Notes under the pieces: generated by a model
Told to the model about the DNA's origin: nothing
Seen by the model: only the letters and a program-made list of their open reading frames with translations
Database searches by the model: none
Translations under genes and position numbers: made by a program
Shown here: positions 1 to 9,041 of the stretch, in pieces
How the letters are laid out: every line of letters begins with the position of its first letter
Position numbering within the stretch: the stretch's first letter is position 1
From: Pelagophyceae sp. CCMP2097
Taxonomy: Eukaryota; Sar; Pelagophyceae
Assembly: GCA_026770575.1 (NCBI GenBank)
Contig: MU657929.1
Location: 6,733-18,804, forward strand
Length of the DNA: 12,072 nt
Reading direction: 5' to 3'

Positions 1-138
1 TTTTTTCTTTTTTTTGCGGCCGACCAGATTCGAACCTGTGACCAAAAACTTCTTGTATGATGATTCCAATGAGGCTCCTTCTCGACCTCAACTCCCAATT
101 TTAGCTATCGCATCAACCACCAATCGCTAAATCGGCCG
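1..138 (-). mobile_element. tRNA-derived SINE-like element with A-rich tail
   Basis: Read on the minus strand, this stretch has an internal RNA polymerase III promoter layout. A box-A-like block (TAGCGATTGGTGG, complement of 117-129) lies upstream of a near-canonical box B (GGTTCGAATCT, complement of 27-37). The ends can pair as an acceptor-like stem: 17-23 is the exact reverse complement of 132-138 (7 bp). The 3' end runs straight into an A-rich tail (the T tract at 1-15, interrupted once). The roughly 120-nt body is too long for an ordinary tRNA. I could not draw a clean anticodon arm, so an active tRNA gene is unlikely, although an intron-containing or long-variable-arm tRNA relative is the alternative. 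The tail reaches the window edge, so the element may be incomplete. Confidence 0.45.
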
Positions 139-189
139 AGTTGCTGTTTTTTTTCTTCCCAAAGGTGGAACCTCACGGATGGACCCGGC

Positions 190-237
190 GACGGACAGAC
201 AGACAAACAGACGGACGGACAAACAGACAGACAGACA
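190..237. repeat. imperfect GACA/GACG tetranucleotide microsatellite
   Basis: About twelve imperfect copies of a 4-bp unit, mainly GACA with GACG and AACA variants. It sits between the tRNA-like element and the inverted repeat, in a stretch without a credible gene. It may be the degenerate non-tRNA end of the same repetitive element. Confidence 0.85.
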
Positions 238-265
238 TAATTGCCCCTGGTAATCCTTCAATCAA

Positions 266-328
266 AGGACCCGAAGGGCCCTTGCCGTAAACTGACGTTG
301 AATAAACGGCAAGGACCCTTCGGGTCCT
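266..328. repeat. nested inverted repeat (23-bp arms, 17-bp spacer)
   Basis: The arms 266-288 and 306-328 are reverse complements with a single mismatch and are separated by 17 bp. Each arm is itself close to a hairpin: the right arm holds AGGACCC-TTC-GGGTCCT (7-bp stem), and the left arm holds the same stem with one mismatch. The DNA or RNA can therefore fold either as one long hairpin or as two short ones. AATAAA-type sequences occur in the spacer (around 300-305) and just after the right arm (around 330-337). It could be a transcript end, a miniature inverted-repeat element or the terminus of a longer repeat. Which one cannot be settled from sequence alone. Confidence 0.8.
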
Positions 329-457
329 CAATAAATAAACACCCTCATGCAAACAAAACCGAACAGAATCCGGAAAGCGTTTCGCGCGTATCGCGGAAAT
401 AGCCGGCGTAGCGCAGGCGCGCGCGGCGAGGCCGAGCGGGCGTGTCCCGAGCGCGTC

Positions 458-1797
458 ATGGCGGCGGTGTCCAAGCCGAGCGCGTCGTGGTCGGCGGCGG
501 CGAACGAGGGCCTAGCCCTGGAGCCGCTGGCCAAGGAGATTGGGGCCTACAAGTCGACGGGCAGCTTCCGAGACGACTACGCCCACTTTTGCACCTTGCT
601 CGAAGTTAAGGTGCGTCCGGCCCACCGGAGCAAACCCCGCGGACGCGCAGCCCGGTAGGCGCACCCAAGCGTCGTTTCGTCGACGAATCCAAAGGCCGCG
701 GTGCCCGCGGCCGACGAGGCCAAGGCCGAGGTCAAGGGCGAGGGCAAGGAGGGCGAGGCCAAGGCGGGCGAGGCCAAGGCCAAGGGTTCGGCGCCCGCAG
801 CGCCCGCGGAGCACCGGCCCGAGTCGTTAATCGTGCGTCACGTCGTCTTCGACGTCGGCACGGCGCGCGCGTTGGGGTGCGTTTTGCCGCTGTGCGAGTC
901 CATGGCCACGCTCGTGCTCTACGGCGCGGCGCTCGACGACCGCGCAATCGACGCCCTCGCCTCGGCGCTGGCGCGGACGCGCGTCCAGACGCTGCAGCTC
1001 GACTACAACGGCGGCGCCGCGAAGAACGCGACCGCGTTCGCCCGCTTCGCCTCGGACAAGATGCCATTGACCGCGCTCTCGCTGCGCGGCAACCAGCTCG
1101 GCGACGCCGGCGCCCGGGCGCTGGCGGCCGCGCTGCACTCGAACACAACGGTGGCCTTCCTCAACCTCTTTGACAACGGCATCACCGACGGCGTCGAACT
1201 CGCCACCGCGCTGAGGTACAACGTCGCCCTCAAGAGCATCTCGCTCTCCAACAACCGCGTCGGCGACGAGACCGCCCTGGCCCTGTTCGAGGCGCTCTCC
1301 GCGTGCGCCCTCCTTTGACGCGCGCCTTTGCGGCCACGCGGGGACGCCGGTCTTTGCAGGTACGAGCTGACTCCCGCGGCGGACAAGGCGCATTGCGCGG
1401 CGGCGGCGGTCATCGAGGCCCAGATAAAGTTTGACAAGTCGAAGAAGGCAAAGGACAAGGCCAAGGAGGAGCTGCCGGCGCTCTCGGCGCCCTTCGCCCA
1501 CGGCGAGACGCGCTGGTGCCGCGGCAACGCCGTCTTGCAATTCGCCAACCTCGCGCACAACGCCGTCACGTCCGACGGCGTCGCCCGAATCGCCGCCCTC
1601 CTCCGCAACCGCAGGGCCGACCTCCAAGTCGGCCTCGGCGTCACCATCCAGGAGATCAACCTCCAACGGTGCGCGCTCGAGTCGGCTGGTCGGGACGCGG
1701 GGCCTCCGATGATACGACTAGGAACGGCGCCGTCGACGCGCACGGCGAGGTAGCCACGGAACTGCTCCGCCTCACCGACTCCAAAGTGTCGTTCTAA
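458..1797 (+). CDS. leucine-rich-repeat protein, LRRC71-like (4 exons, 381 aa)
   Basis: The proposed exons are 458-610, 695-1302, 1360-1668 and 1722-1797 (1146 nt). Introns are 84, 57 and 53 nt with GTGCGT/GTGCGC donors and AG acceptors, all phases agree, and intron 1 carries an in-frame TAG that splicing removes. The ATG at 458 has G at -3 and +4; an in-frame ATG at 347 has a weaker context. Residues 1-51 form a short N-terminal segment, followed by a Lys/Glu/Ala linker. Ribonuclease-inhibitor-type LRRs come next, with LxLxxN cores such as LSLRGNQLGDAG, LNLFDNGITDG and ISLSNNRVGDE. A charged insert containing FDKSKKAKDKAKEE then separates these from two further LRR-like units (LQFANLAHNAVT and INLQRN). 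The split-repeat layout resembles the ciliary protein LRRC71 as I recall it. That assignment is inference; the LRR call is firm. It probably acts as a protein-binding scaffold. Confidence 0.8.
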
Positions 1798-1981
1798 CGG
1801 ACCGCTTCATCGCCCGGGTCTTGGGAGCAGAGCGTCGAGGCGTCGCGGCGCGTGCCGATCGAAGCTCGTAGCGCCGTCCGAAAAAATTGCGCGCGGTCGA
1901 CTTGAATGTTTAGCGATCTCCGAGAGAAACAGTCACTCCACCACAGAGCGGGCGCTGCACGCGGCCCTCGGGGCGCCCGTC
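1798..1981. other. intergenic spacer between the LRR and coiled-coil genes
   Basis: A 184-bp gap between two genes on the same strand, so it must hold the LRR gene's 3' end and the coiled-coil gene's promoter. I see no TATA box and no canonical AATAAA. A short A tract at 1880-1886 is the only notable low-GC patch. Confidence 0.5.
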
Positions 1982-4900
1982 ATGCTCTTCGACGACGACA
2001 TCCGTCGCGAGGACCGCGGGCTCGGTGACGCCTTCGACGCGCTCCTGGGCGACGCGCGCCTCGACTCGGTCAGTCCCCCGACGAGCGCGCGAGAGCCGGG
2101 CCGCCCTCGAGGAGTTGCGCCGGCGACATGTGGGAGGGGCGCGGCGCGCACTTCGAGGGCCCGCGGGCCGCCTGTCTCGCGCCTCGCCGCGGAGAGGGGC
2201 GCGCCGCGCTCGACCTTATTTTTTTTGAATATTGGCCGCGGCCCGAGCGCGCATCCGCTCCGCGACAGGTGCTGCGCAACGAAGGGCCACAGAAGGACTC
2301 GTCGTACGACGAGGGCAATTCACGTGCGTCACTGTGCCTCGCCTCGGCGGCGCCGGGCCGACGGAGGAGGAACATCTTCCCGCGGCAGGGTCGGCCGCGT
2401 CGTTTGGCAAGCCGCGGGCGTCACGTGTCTCCGAGTCGCCGCTCTCCGTCGAAGGGTCGAAGATGATGCACGCCGTCTTCGAGGACGAGAGCGACGAGGA
2501 CGACACGCTCGGCGAGCCGCCGGCGGCCGCGGCCGCAGACTTTAAGTCCGCCGGCTTCAAGCTCCTCGCTACGTGGGCGGACCGCGCGGCGCTGGCGCTG
2601 CGCGGCGCGAAGCTCGCGACGAAGCACCACAAGCTCCAGCTCCGCGCGCTCGCCGCCGAGCTCGCGCGCGCCGAGGAGGACGACGACATCTTCGGCCCAA
2701 AGTCGCGCGACGACTCGCCGCCCCGCGCCGCCGCGGCCTCGTCGCAGGCGCAGCGCGAGCTCTGCAAGGCGCGCGACACCATCGCGCAGCTCGAGGCCCT
2801 CTCGAAAGCGAGGATGTCAGTGGCGCCTTAGTGCTCCCGGGGGAGCGTAGAACGAGGGCTTAGAGCGAGGCGTGGCGCCACCCACGAGGCGCACCGCCGG
2901 TTTCGACGCGCGACGCACAGGCGTGAGTCGGAGCGCAGCATCTCCGAGGTGCGCTCCGAGGCGGCGGCGCGCGTGGCGGCGCTGGAGCGCGAGGCCGAAT
3001 CGCGGCGCGGCGAGCTCGGCGCGGCGCACCGCGAGGCCGCGCGGCTGCGCGACGTCGTCACCGTTCGCGACGCCGCGCTGGACGAGGCTCAGCGCGAGAC
3101 GGAGCACGCTGCGGCGCGTGAGGCGCGTTCCGCGGCGGAGCTGGCGATGTGGAAGCGGCGCACGGCGCCGGCGGCGCACGGCGCGCTCGGGTCTCCGGCC
3201 GAGGCTGTGGCGCTGCGGCGCGAGTGCGACGACCTGCGCGCGACGGTGCGCCTCTTGGACCGGGCGGCGCACGACGGGTCTTCGATGGCGTCGGACGCGA
3301 ACGAGGCCGACGAGCTCCGCACGGCGCTCCTCGCGCTCGCCGACTCATCGGCGACTGCGCAGTCGACGTCGTCGTCCGACGCGTCGCACGACGCGCCGCG
3401 CACCGCCGCGCGTGCGGCGCCGTCGGAGCTCGAGGCGTACCTCGTGCCCGACGCCGCCGCCCCCGCGCCGGACCGCGCGGGCCGCGACCAGCTTGAGGCC
3501 ATGCGTCTCGAGATGCGGCGGTGCAACGAAGAGGCGTCGCGCGTCCGTGGCGCTCTCATCGAGCGGCGCGACCGCCTGCGCGCGGCGGAGCGCGCGCTGC
3601 GGGCGCTGTCGACGGAGCGCGAGGCCGAGGCGCGCCTGGCGACGGACGAGATCGCGACGCTGCGCCTCGAGCTCGGCAAGCTGGGCGCGCGGCACGTCGA
3701 GGAGCGCGCGGCCCTCGCCGCGTCGGTGGCGCACGAGGAGCGGCAGGAGCTGCAGAGTTTGCGCGGCGCGCGAGACGGCGCCGTGCTCCGCGGCGACGGC
3801 GCCGCCGCCGCCGCCGCGGCAGAGTCGGCGCTGCGCCGCGCCGCCGACGCCACCGCCGCCGCGCTGCGAGACCAGTGCGACGCGCTCCGCCGCGAGGCGG
3901 CGGCGCTGCGCGCGGAGCTGGATCAGGCCAAGGACGCCGCCGTCCAGGCCACGGCCCGCGCCGCCGCGCTGCTGCTCCAACTCGACCAGGCCGCCGACGG
4001 CAACCAGGCCCGCGAGGCCGCCGCCTTGGTCGACGGCGGCCGCGCCGCGGCCGGCGAGGAGGCGGCCCGCGGCCTGCGACTCGAGCTCGAGGAATCGACG
4101 CGGTCGAGCGCCGCGCAGCTCCTGGAGGCGCGCGCGGCGGCGGTGCGGCAGGCCGAGGCCGCGCGCGACGACGTCGAGGCGCGGTGCGTCGAGCTGCTGG
4201 ACAAGGACGCGGAGCTCTCGGCGGTTCGCGAGGCCCTCGCCGAGGCGCGCGCCGACGTCGCCGCGCTGCGCGACGTCGACGCCGCCGCCGCGGCGCAGGC
4301 GGCGCAGCTCGTCGAGGCGCTGCGCGACGTGTCTTCGGCGCGCGAGACGGCGGGCCTCCGCGACGGCGAGCTGGAGAAGCGCGCGGTGGAGCTCGACGAG
4401 TCCCGCGCCGAGCTGGCGCAGCTCAAGGCGACGCTCGAGGCGCAGTGCACGCTCCTCGCCGCGCGCGTCGCGGCCAAGTGCGTCGAGGCCGACGCGGAGA
4501 CGGCGCGCCTCGGCGGAGACGTCGACGCGGCAAAGGCCGAGGCGGCGCAGTTCGAGGCCGCCGCCGCGGACGCAGAGGCGCGCGTCGATGACCTCGAGGG
4601 AAAAGTCGCCGACCTCGAGGGCCAACTCGAAGCGGCGCAGTCCAAGGCCGCGGCGCTCGGGGGCGCCCTCGAGACGGCGCAGGCCGAGGGCGCGCTGAAA
4701 GCGGCGGCGGCGAATACTTCCCAGGCCGAGGCCGCCGAGGGCGCGCTCGAAGCGGCGGCGGCAACGACGGCGCAGGTCTCGGCGCTCAAAGCCGACCTCG
4801 AGACGGCGTGGTCAAACGTCTCCAGGCTCGAGGTCGCCCTGGAGGCGGCGGCCGCCGCGGCGGCCACAGCCGCTGCCGAGGTCGCGAAGTTGAGCGTGGC

Positions 4901-7900
4901 GGCCGGGTCGCAGGCAGTTGCGCTGGCCGCGGCGGACGCGGAGGTTTCGCGGCTCCGCGGCGTCGTCGAGGCGCGCGGCGCCGCGGCGGCGGGCCTGGAG
5001 CGCGAGCTTGATGTGGCGCTGCAAGCGGCGCGCGACAAGATGAACCTCCGCGGCGCGCTGGCGGAGCGCGAGGCGCTCGTCTCCGAGCTCAAGGCGGGCT
5101 TGGTCTGCAAGGACGGCCTCGTGGCGGACCTGCGGTCCGAGCTTGAGGCGCGCCACGCCGCCACGGCGCACTACGAGGCCGCCTTTGCTGACGCTGTGAA
5201 CGAGGTGGACGTGCGCCTCGCCGAGGTCCGCAGCCGCGACGTCGCTGTAGAGCGCCTCGGCGCCGACAACGAGGCGCTCCGCTGCCGCGCGGCGGACCAG
5301 GCCGCGGCGCTGCTGGCCTCTGAAAAGGCCGCCTTTGACCTCGAGGCGGACCTCGACGCGGCGCAGGCCGAGGCCGAGGCCCGCGGCGCGCAGCTCCGCG
5401 ACGCGCGCGGCGCGGCGGCTGCGGCGGCCGAAGAGCAGAAAATCGTGCTGGCGGCGGCCGAGGCGCGGTGCGCCGCGGCGGCCGACGAGCACCGCCTCGG
5501 GCTGGCGGCGGCCGAGGCGCGGTGCGCACGGGCCGCGGCGGCCCTCGCCGCGTCCGAGGCCGGCACCGCCGCGGCCGCAGTGGAGCTCGCGGACCGCGGC
5601 GCCGCGGCGGCGTTACAGGACGCGGCGGTGGTCGAGCTGCGCGCCAAGGTCGGTGAGCTACGCAACGAGCTCGGCCTCGTCGAGGCGCGGCAGGGCGACG
5701 CCGACTTGCGGCGCAGGGACCTCGTCGCGGACCTCGTCGCGCAGCACGTGGCCGTGGTCCAGGGCCTCCAGCGCGACGTCGACACCGAACGCTCTTCGCT
5801 GGTGCAGCTGCGCCGCGAGGTTGAAGAGGACCGCGCGCTCAAGCTGCAGATGATGGACCTTGTCGCCGAGGCATCGGACAAGGAAATCAACGCGCTCCGG
5901 GCCGAGGTCGCGCGCCTCGAGGCGCAGGCGGACCGCGCGCGAATTCGCGCTGACGAGGAGCAGGCGCACGTGGCCAAGCTGCGAATCGAGTCGCGCGCGC
6001 GCGATGACGTCGCCGCGCAGCTGCGCGTCCAGGTCGACACCGCCACGGGCGAGGCCGCCGCGGCCGCGCGCCGCGCGCGCGACGCAGACGTCGCCGCCAA
6101 GGAGTTGCTCGAGACGATGGCCGCGCTGCAGTCTTCGGACGCCGCGGAAAAGCTCGCCGCGCTGGAGAAGCGCCACGCGGCGGCGTCCGTGGCGCGCGTC
6201 GCCGACGCGACGGCCGAAGTCGAGGCACGCCTGCGCGCGCAACACGCCGCCGCCGCCGCCGCTGCGGACGACGCGCGCAACGCGCTCCGCGCGACGGTCG
6301 CCGACCTCGAGGAGCGCGTGCGGGCCGCCGCGCGGGAAAAGGACGAGGTGGAGCGGGCGCACGCGCGCCGCGCAAACGACGACCGCGCGCGGCGCGACGC
6401 CGACGTCGGCGCCGCGGCGACGGCGCACAGCGACGGCCACCGCCGCGACGTCGAGGCGCTCGAGGCCAAGCTCAGCGAGGCTCGGCGCGACGTCGAGCGC
6501 GCCGTGCTGGGCGGCCACGCGCTGCAAGTCGAGATCGACCGCCTCGCGGCGGCGCAGGCGGCCTCTGCTGCGGCGACAACGGCGGCGCAGGCGGCCTCTG
6601 CGGCGGCGACAACGGCGGCGCAGGCGGCCTCTGCGGCGGCGACCGCGCGCGCCGCGGACGAAGCCGGCCGCGCGCACGTCGAGGCGCTCCGCGCCGCCGT
6701 CACCGCGGCGCAAGGCGCGGCGGCCCTCGAGGCGACGGAGCGGCGCGCGGCCGCGGAGTTGCAGCTCGAAGCGCAGGCGCGCCTCGCGGCGGAGCGCGAG
6801 GCTCTGTGGGCCGCCAAGGCCGCGGCGGACGCCAACGGCGGCCGCGCGGCCGTCGATGAGGCGCGCGCGGCGGCGGAGGCGCGGTACGACGGCGACTTGG
6901 CCGAGTTTTTGGAAAAGGCAGAGGCGTCGCTCGAGGCGGCCGTTTCGGCGGCGGTGGCTCGGGCGCGCGAGGCGCACGACGCGCGCGTTTCGCAGCTCAA
7001 GGCGGAGGCGCGGCAGGGCCTGCGCGACGCTTTGCGGGCGTCTGCGGACGACGCGGAGCAGGCCAAGGCTGCGGCGATGGCGGACGCGGTGCGCAACTTT
7101 GAAACTGTCGCAGAGGCGCGCGCCGACGCCAAGCTCGAGGAGCTCGGCCTCAAGTTCGACGCGCAGCGCCGCCGCGAGCGCGACGACGCCGCGCAGCGCG
7201 CTGAGGCCTTTGTCCGAGACCGCCTCGAGGCGCAAAAGACCGAGGCGGCGCGCGACGTCGCGCATGCCGTGGACCAGGAGCGCCGCCGCGCCGACCACGC
7301 CTACGCGGCCAAGCTCCGCGAGGCCAACGCGCAGCTCCGCGACGCGCAGCGCGCGGCCGCGCGCCGGCCCGCGGACGACGCGCCCGCCGCGGCGCAGGCG
7401 GACGCGCGCGCCGCCGCCGCCTGCGCCGCGGCGGCCATGTCGTGCGAGGCGTCGCGCCGCGCGGCGGCGGACGCGGCGCTGCGCTGCGCCCAGCTCGAGG
7501 CGGAGCTCGCGCAGGTCAAGGGCCGGGTCCCGCAGTCGGCGACGGCGGTCGCCAGTGTGACGCCCGACGCCGCCAAGACGCCGGTGCGCGACGACCGCGC
7601 ATACTCGGCGTCGCTGCGGTCGGCGCAGCTGGACGCCGACGCGGCGGCGGCGTGCGCGGCGGCGGCAGCCGCGTGCGAGGCGTCGCGCGCGCTCGCCGCC
7701 GACGCGGCCGTGGCGGCGGCGCGCGCCGACGAGCGGCGGGGCCACGACCTCGATTTGCTGGCGCGCGAGCTCGACGTCGAGGCGCCCCGGACCATGGCGC
7801 ACGTCGTCGCCGCCGTCCGCGCGCTGGTCGGCGACGCGCGCGCCGCGGCCTCCCGGGCGAGCGCGCAGCGCGACTCGCACCAGCGTCAGCTTTCGACGCT

Positions 7901-9041
7901 CGCCGCCGAGCTCGACCTCACCGCGTCCGAGGTCGACGTGGCGCCCGCCGACGAGTTCCCAGAGGCGCCGTCGTTCGCGCGCGTCGTCGGCCGCATCCGC
8001 GCGCTCGCGACTCAGGCGCGCGCGCAGCGCCGCGACCTCGACGTCCTGCGCGCGTCGCCGCAGAAGCAGGCCGTCGGCGCGGCGGCCGCGGCGCGCCTCG
8101 CGGCGCTGTTCCTCGGCGACGCGCGCCCCGACGCGACCGTCGACGACGCGTGCGACGCCGCGGAGCGCTTCGCGGCGGCGCACCGCCGCGCGGCCGACGA
8201 CGTCCTCTGCCACGTCGTCGATCTCCTCTCGCGCGTCGTCGACGAGCTGCGCCTCGGCGCGCACGACGCCGCCGCCGCGCAGCGCCACGTCCACGACGCC
8301 CTCGTCGACGTCCGGCTACGGCGCGAGGACTGGCTGCAGCGGCAGCCGGGCCACGTACCGCAGTCGTCACGGCCGACGGACTTTGCGTCGAGCCTCGCCG
8401 AGGCGTCGGCGTCTGCGCGGCCGCGGCGGCCCGCGGCGCCGTTCGTCCTCGGCCACGCCACACCGCGGACCTACGACGACGGCGACTGCGAGGCGTGCGG
8501 CGCGTGGCGGCAGCGCGCCGAGGACGCGCGGCGGCGCCTCGACGACTGTGGCGAGGTCTGGCGCGACGAGGTGCAGCGCGTCGAGCGGCAGCGCGAGGCC
8601 GCGGCGGCCGACGCCGACGCGTGCCGCCGTGGCCGCGACGAGGCGCAGCGCGACCGCGGCGCCGCGGCCGACGCGGCGGCGCGCGCGCGCGCCGACGCCG
8701 CGCGGCAGCTCGCGGCGCGCGACGAGGCGCACGCGGCGACGCTCGTGCAGCTGCGCGACAAGGCCGCGGCGTGGCTCCACAAGGTCCGGTCCGAGTGGGC
8801 GCGCGCGCTCCAGGCGGCGCTGCACCGGCAGCGGCTCCAGCTCGACGCGCGCCACGACGAAAGCGACTCGAAGCAGGCGCGGCGCTGGCAGCACGCCCTC
8901 GACGCCGCCCTCTTCGCGTCGGACCAGCCCGCCCGGCCGGAATCCGCGCGGCGCCGCCACGACAAGGAGCCCGCCGCGCCGCGCGACTACGACGACTACG
9001 ACGATATCAACCTCTCGCAGACCGTCGACGCCTACGCCTAG
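1982..9041 (+). CDS. giant alanine-rich coiled-coil protein (4 exons, 2229 aa)
   Basis: The proposed exons are 1982-2068, 2269-2323, 2389-2815 and 2921-9041 (6690 nt). Introns are 200, 65 and 105 nt with donors GTCAGT, GTGCGT and GTCAGT. All phases fit, and the codons split at the junctions restore Arg48 and Met190. Residues 1-165 are acidic and probably disordered (FEDESDEDD, EEDDDIFGP). Coiled coil runs from about 165 to 2200, rich in Ala, Glu, Arg and Leu, broken by a Ser/Ala/Pro linker near 331-380 and shorter Pro-containing breaks near 1672 and 1720-1750. Other features are an 11-residue repeat near 1400-1432, two C-x6-C repeats (Cys1691/1698 and 1768/1775), a duplicated helical unit (about 1799-1835 and 1847-1897), a lone CxxC at 2046-2049 and an acidic-Tyr tail (YDDYDDINLSQ). 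No motor, kinase or membrane domain is visible. A structural role (cytoskeletal, centrosomal, Golgi or rootlet) is inferred from form only. Confidence 0.85.
5448..5527 (+). repeat. internal 54-bp-spaced direct repeat in the coiled-coil gene
   Basis: Two identical 26-bp blocks at 5448-5473 and 5502-5527, offset by 54 bp (18 codons), encode LAAAEARCA and LAAAEARCAR in the coiled coil. Nucleotide identity, not just protein similarity, points to a recent local duplication or gene conversion. Confidence 0.8.
6549..6647 (+). repeat. 33-bp tandem repeat, three copies (11-residue units)
   Basis: Copies at 6549-6581, 6582-6614 and 6615-6647 are nearly identical in DNA; the third diverges in its last codons. 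Each encodes AAQAASAAATT. Eleven residues is a hendecad, three helical turns, so the duplication preserves helix phase within the coiled coil. Confidence 0.9.
7398..7708 (+). repeat. diverged Cys-containing repeat pair in the coiled-coil protein
   Basis: The segments 7398-7478 and 7628-7708 both encode an Ala-rich helix of the form ACAAAAxxCEASR...AADAA. Cysteines are six residues apart (Cys1691/1698 and Cys1768/1775), and the two copies are 77 residues apart. The DNA is less similar than the protein, so this is an older duplication than the 33-bp tandem repeat. Confidence 0.75.

Noticed and set aside
16..138. Functional tRNA gene on the minus strand
   Set aside because: A T-loop and acceptor-like ends are present, but the body is too long and no convincing anticodon stem-loop was found.
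347..457. Upstream in-frame ATG extension of the LRR gene
   Set aside because: The start at 347 has a poor context (C at -3), and the added residues are basic and unstructured. The ATG at 458 is preferred, though 347 is not excluded.
2872..4698. Plus-strand open frame of about 600 codons, Arg/Ser/Pro-rich, overlapping the coiled-coil gene
   Set aside because: It is a frame-shifted reading of the same exon. The overlapping frame has coherent coiled-coil structure and spliced upstream exons.
6549..6647. CRISPR array
   Set aside because: The three tandem 33-bp units have no spacers and lie in frame inside a eukaryotic coding exon.
5171..7153. Minus-strand open frame of about 660 codons, Ala/Ser/Arg-rich
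   Set aside because: It is the reverse-complement shadow of GCN, GAG and CGN codons in the true gene, with no independent start context or homology.
5658..8294. Minus-strand open frame of about 880 codons
   Set aside because: It lies opposite the coiled-coil exon and is low-complexity Arg/Ala/Val/Leu with no domain. It is explained by stop-poor codon composition.
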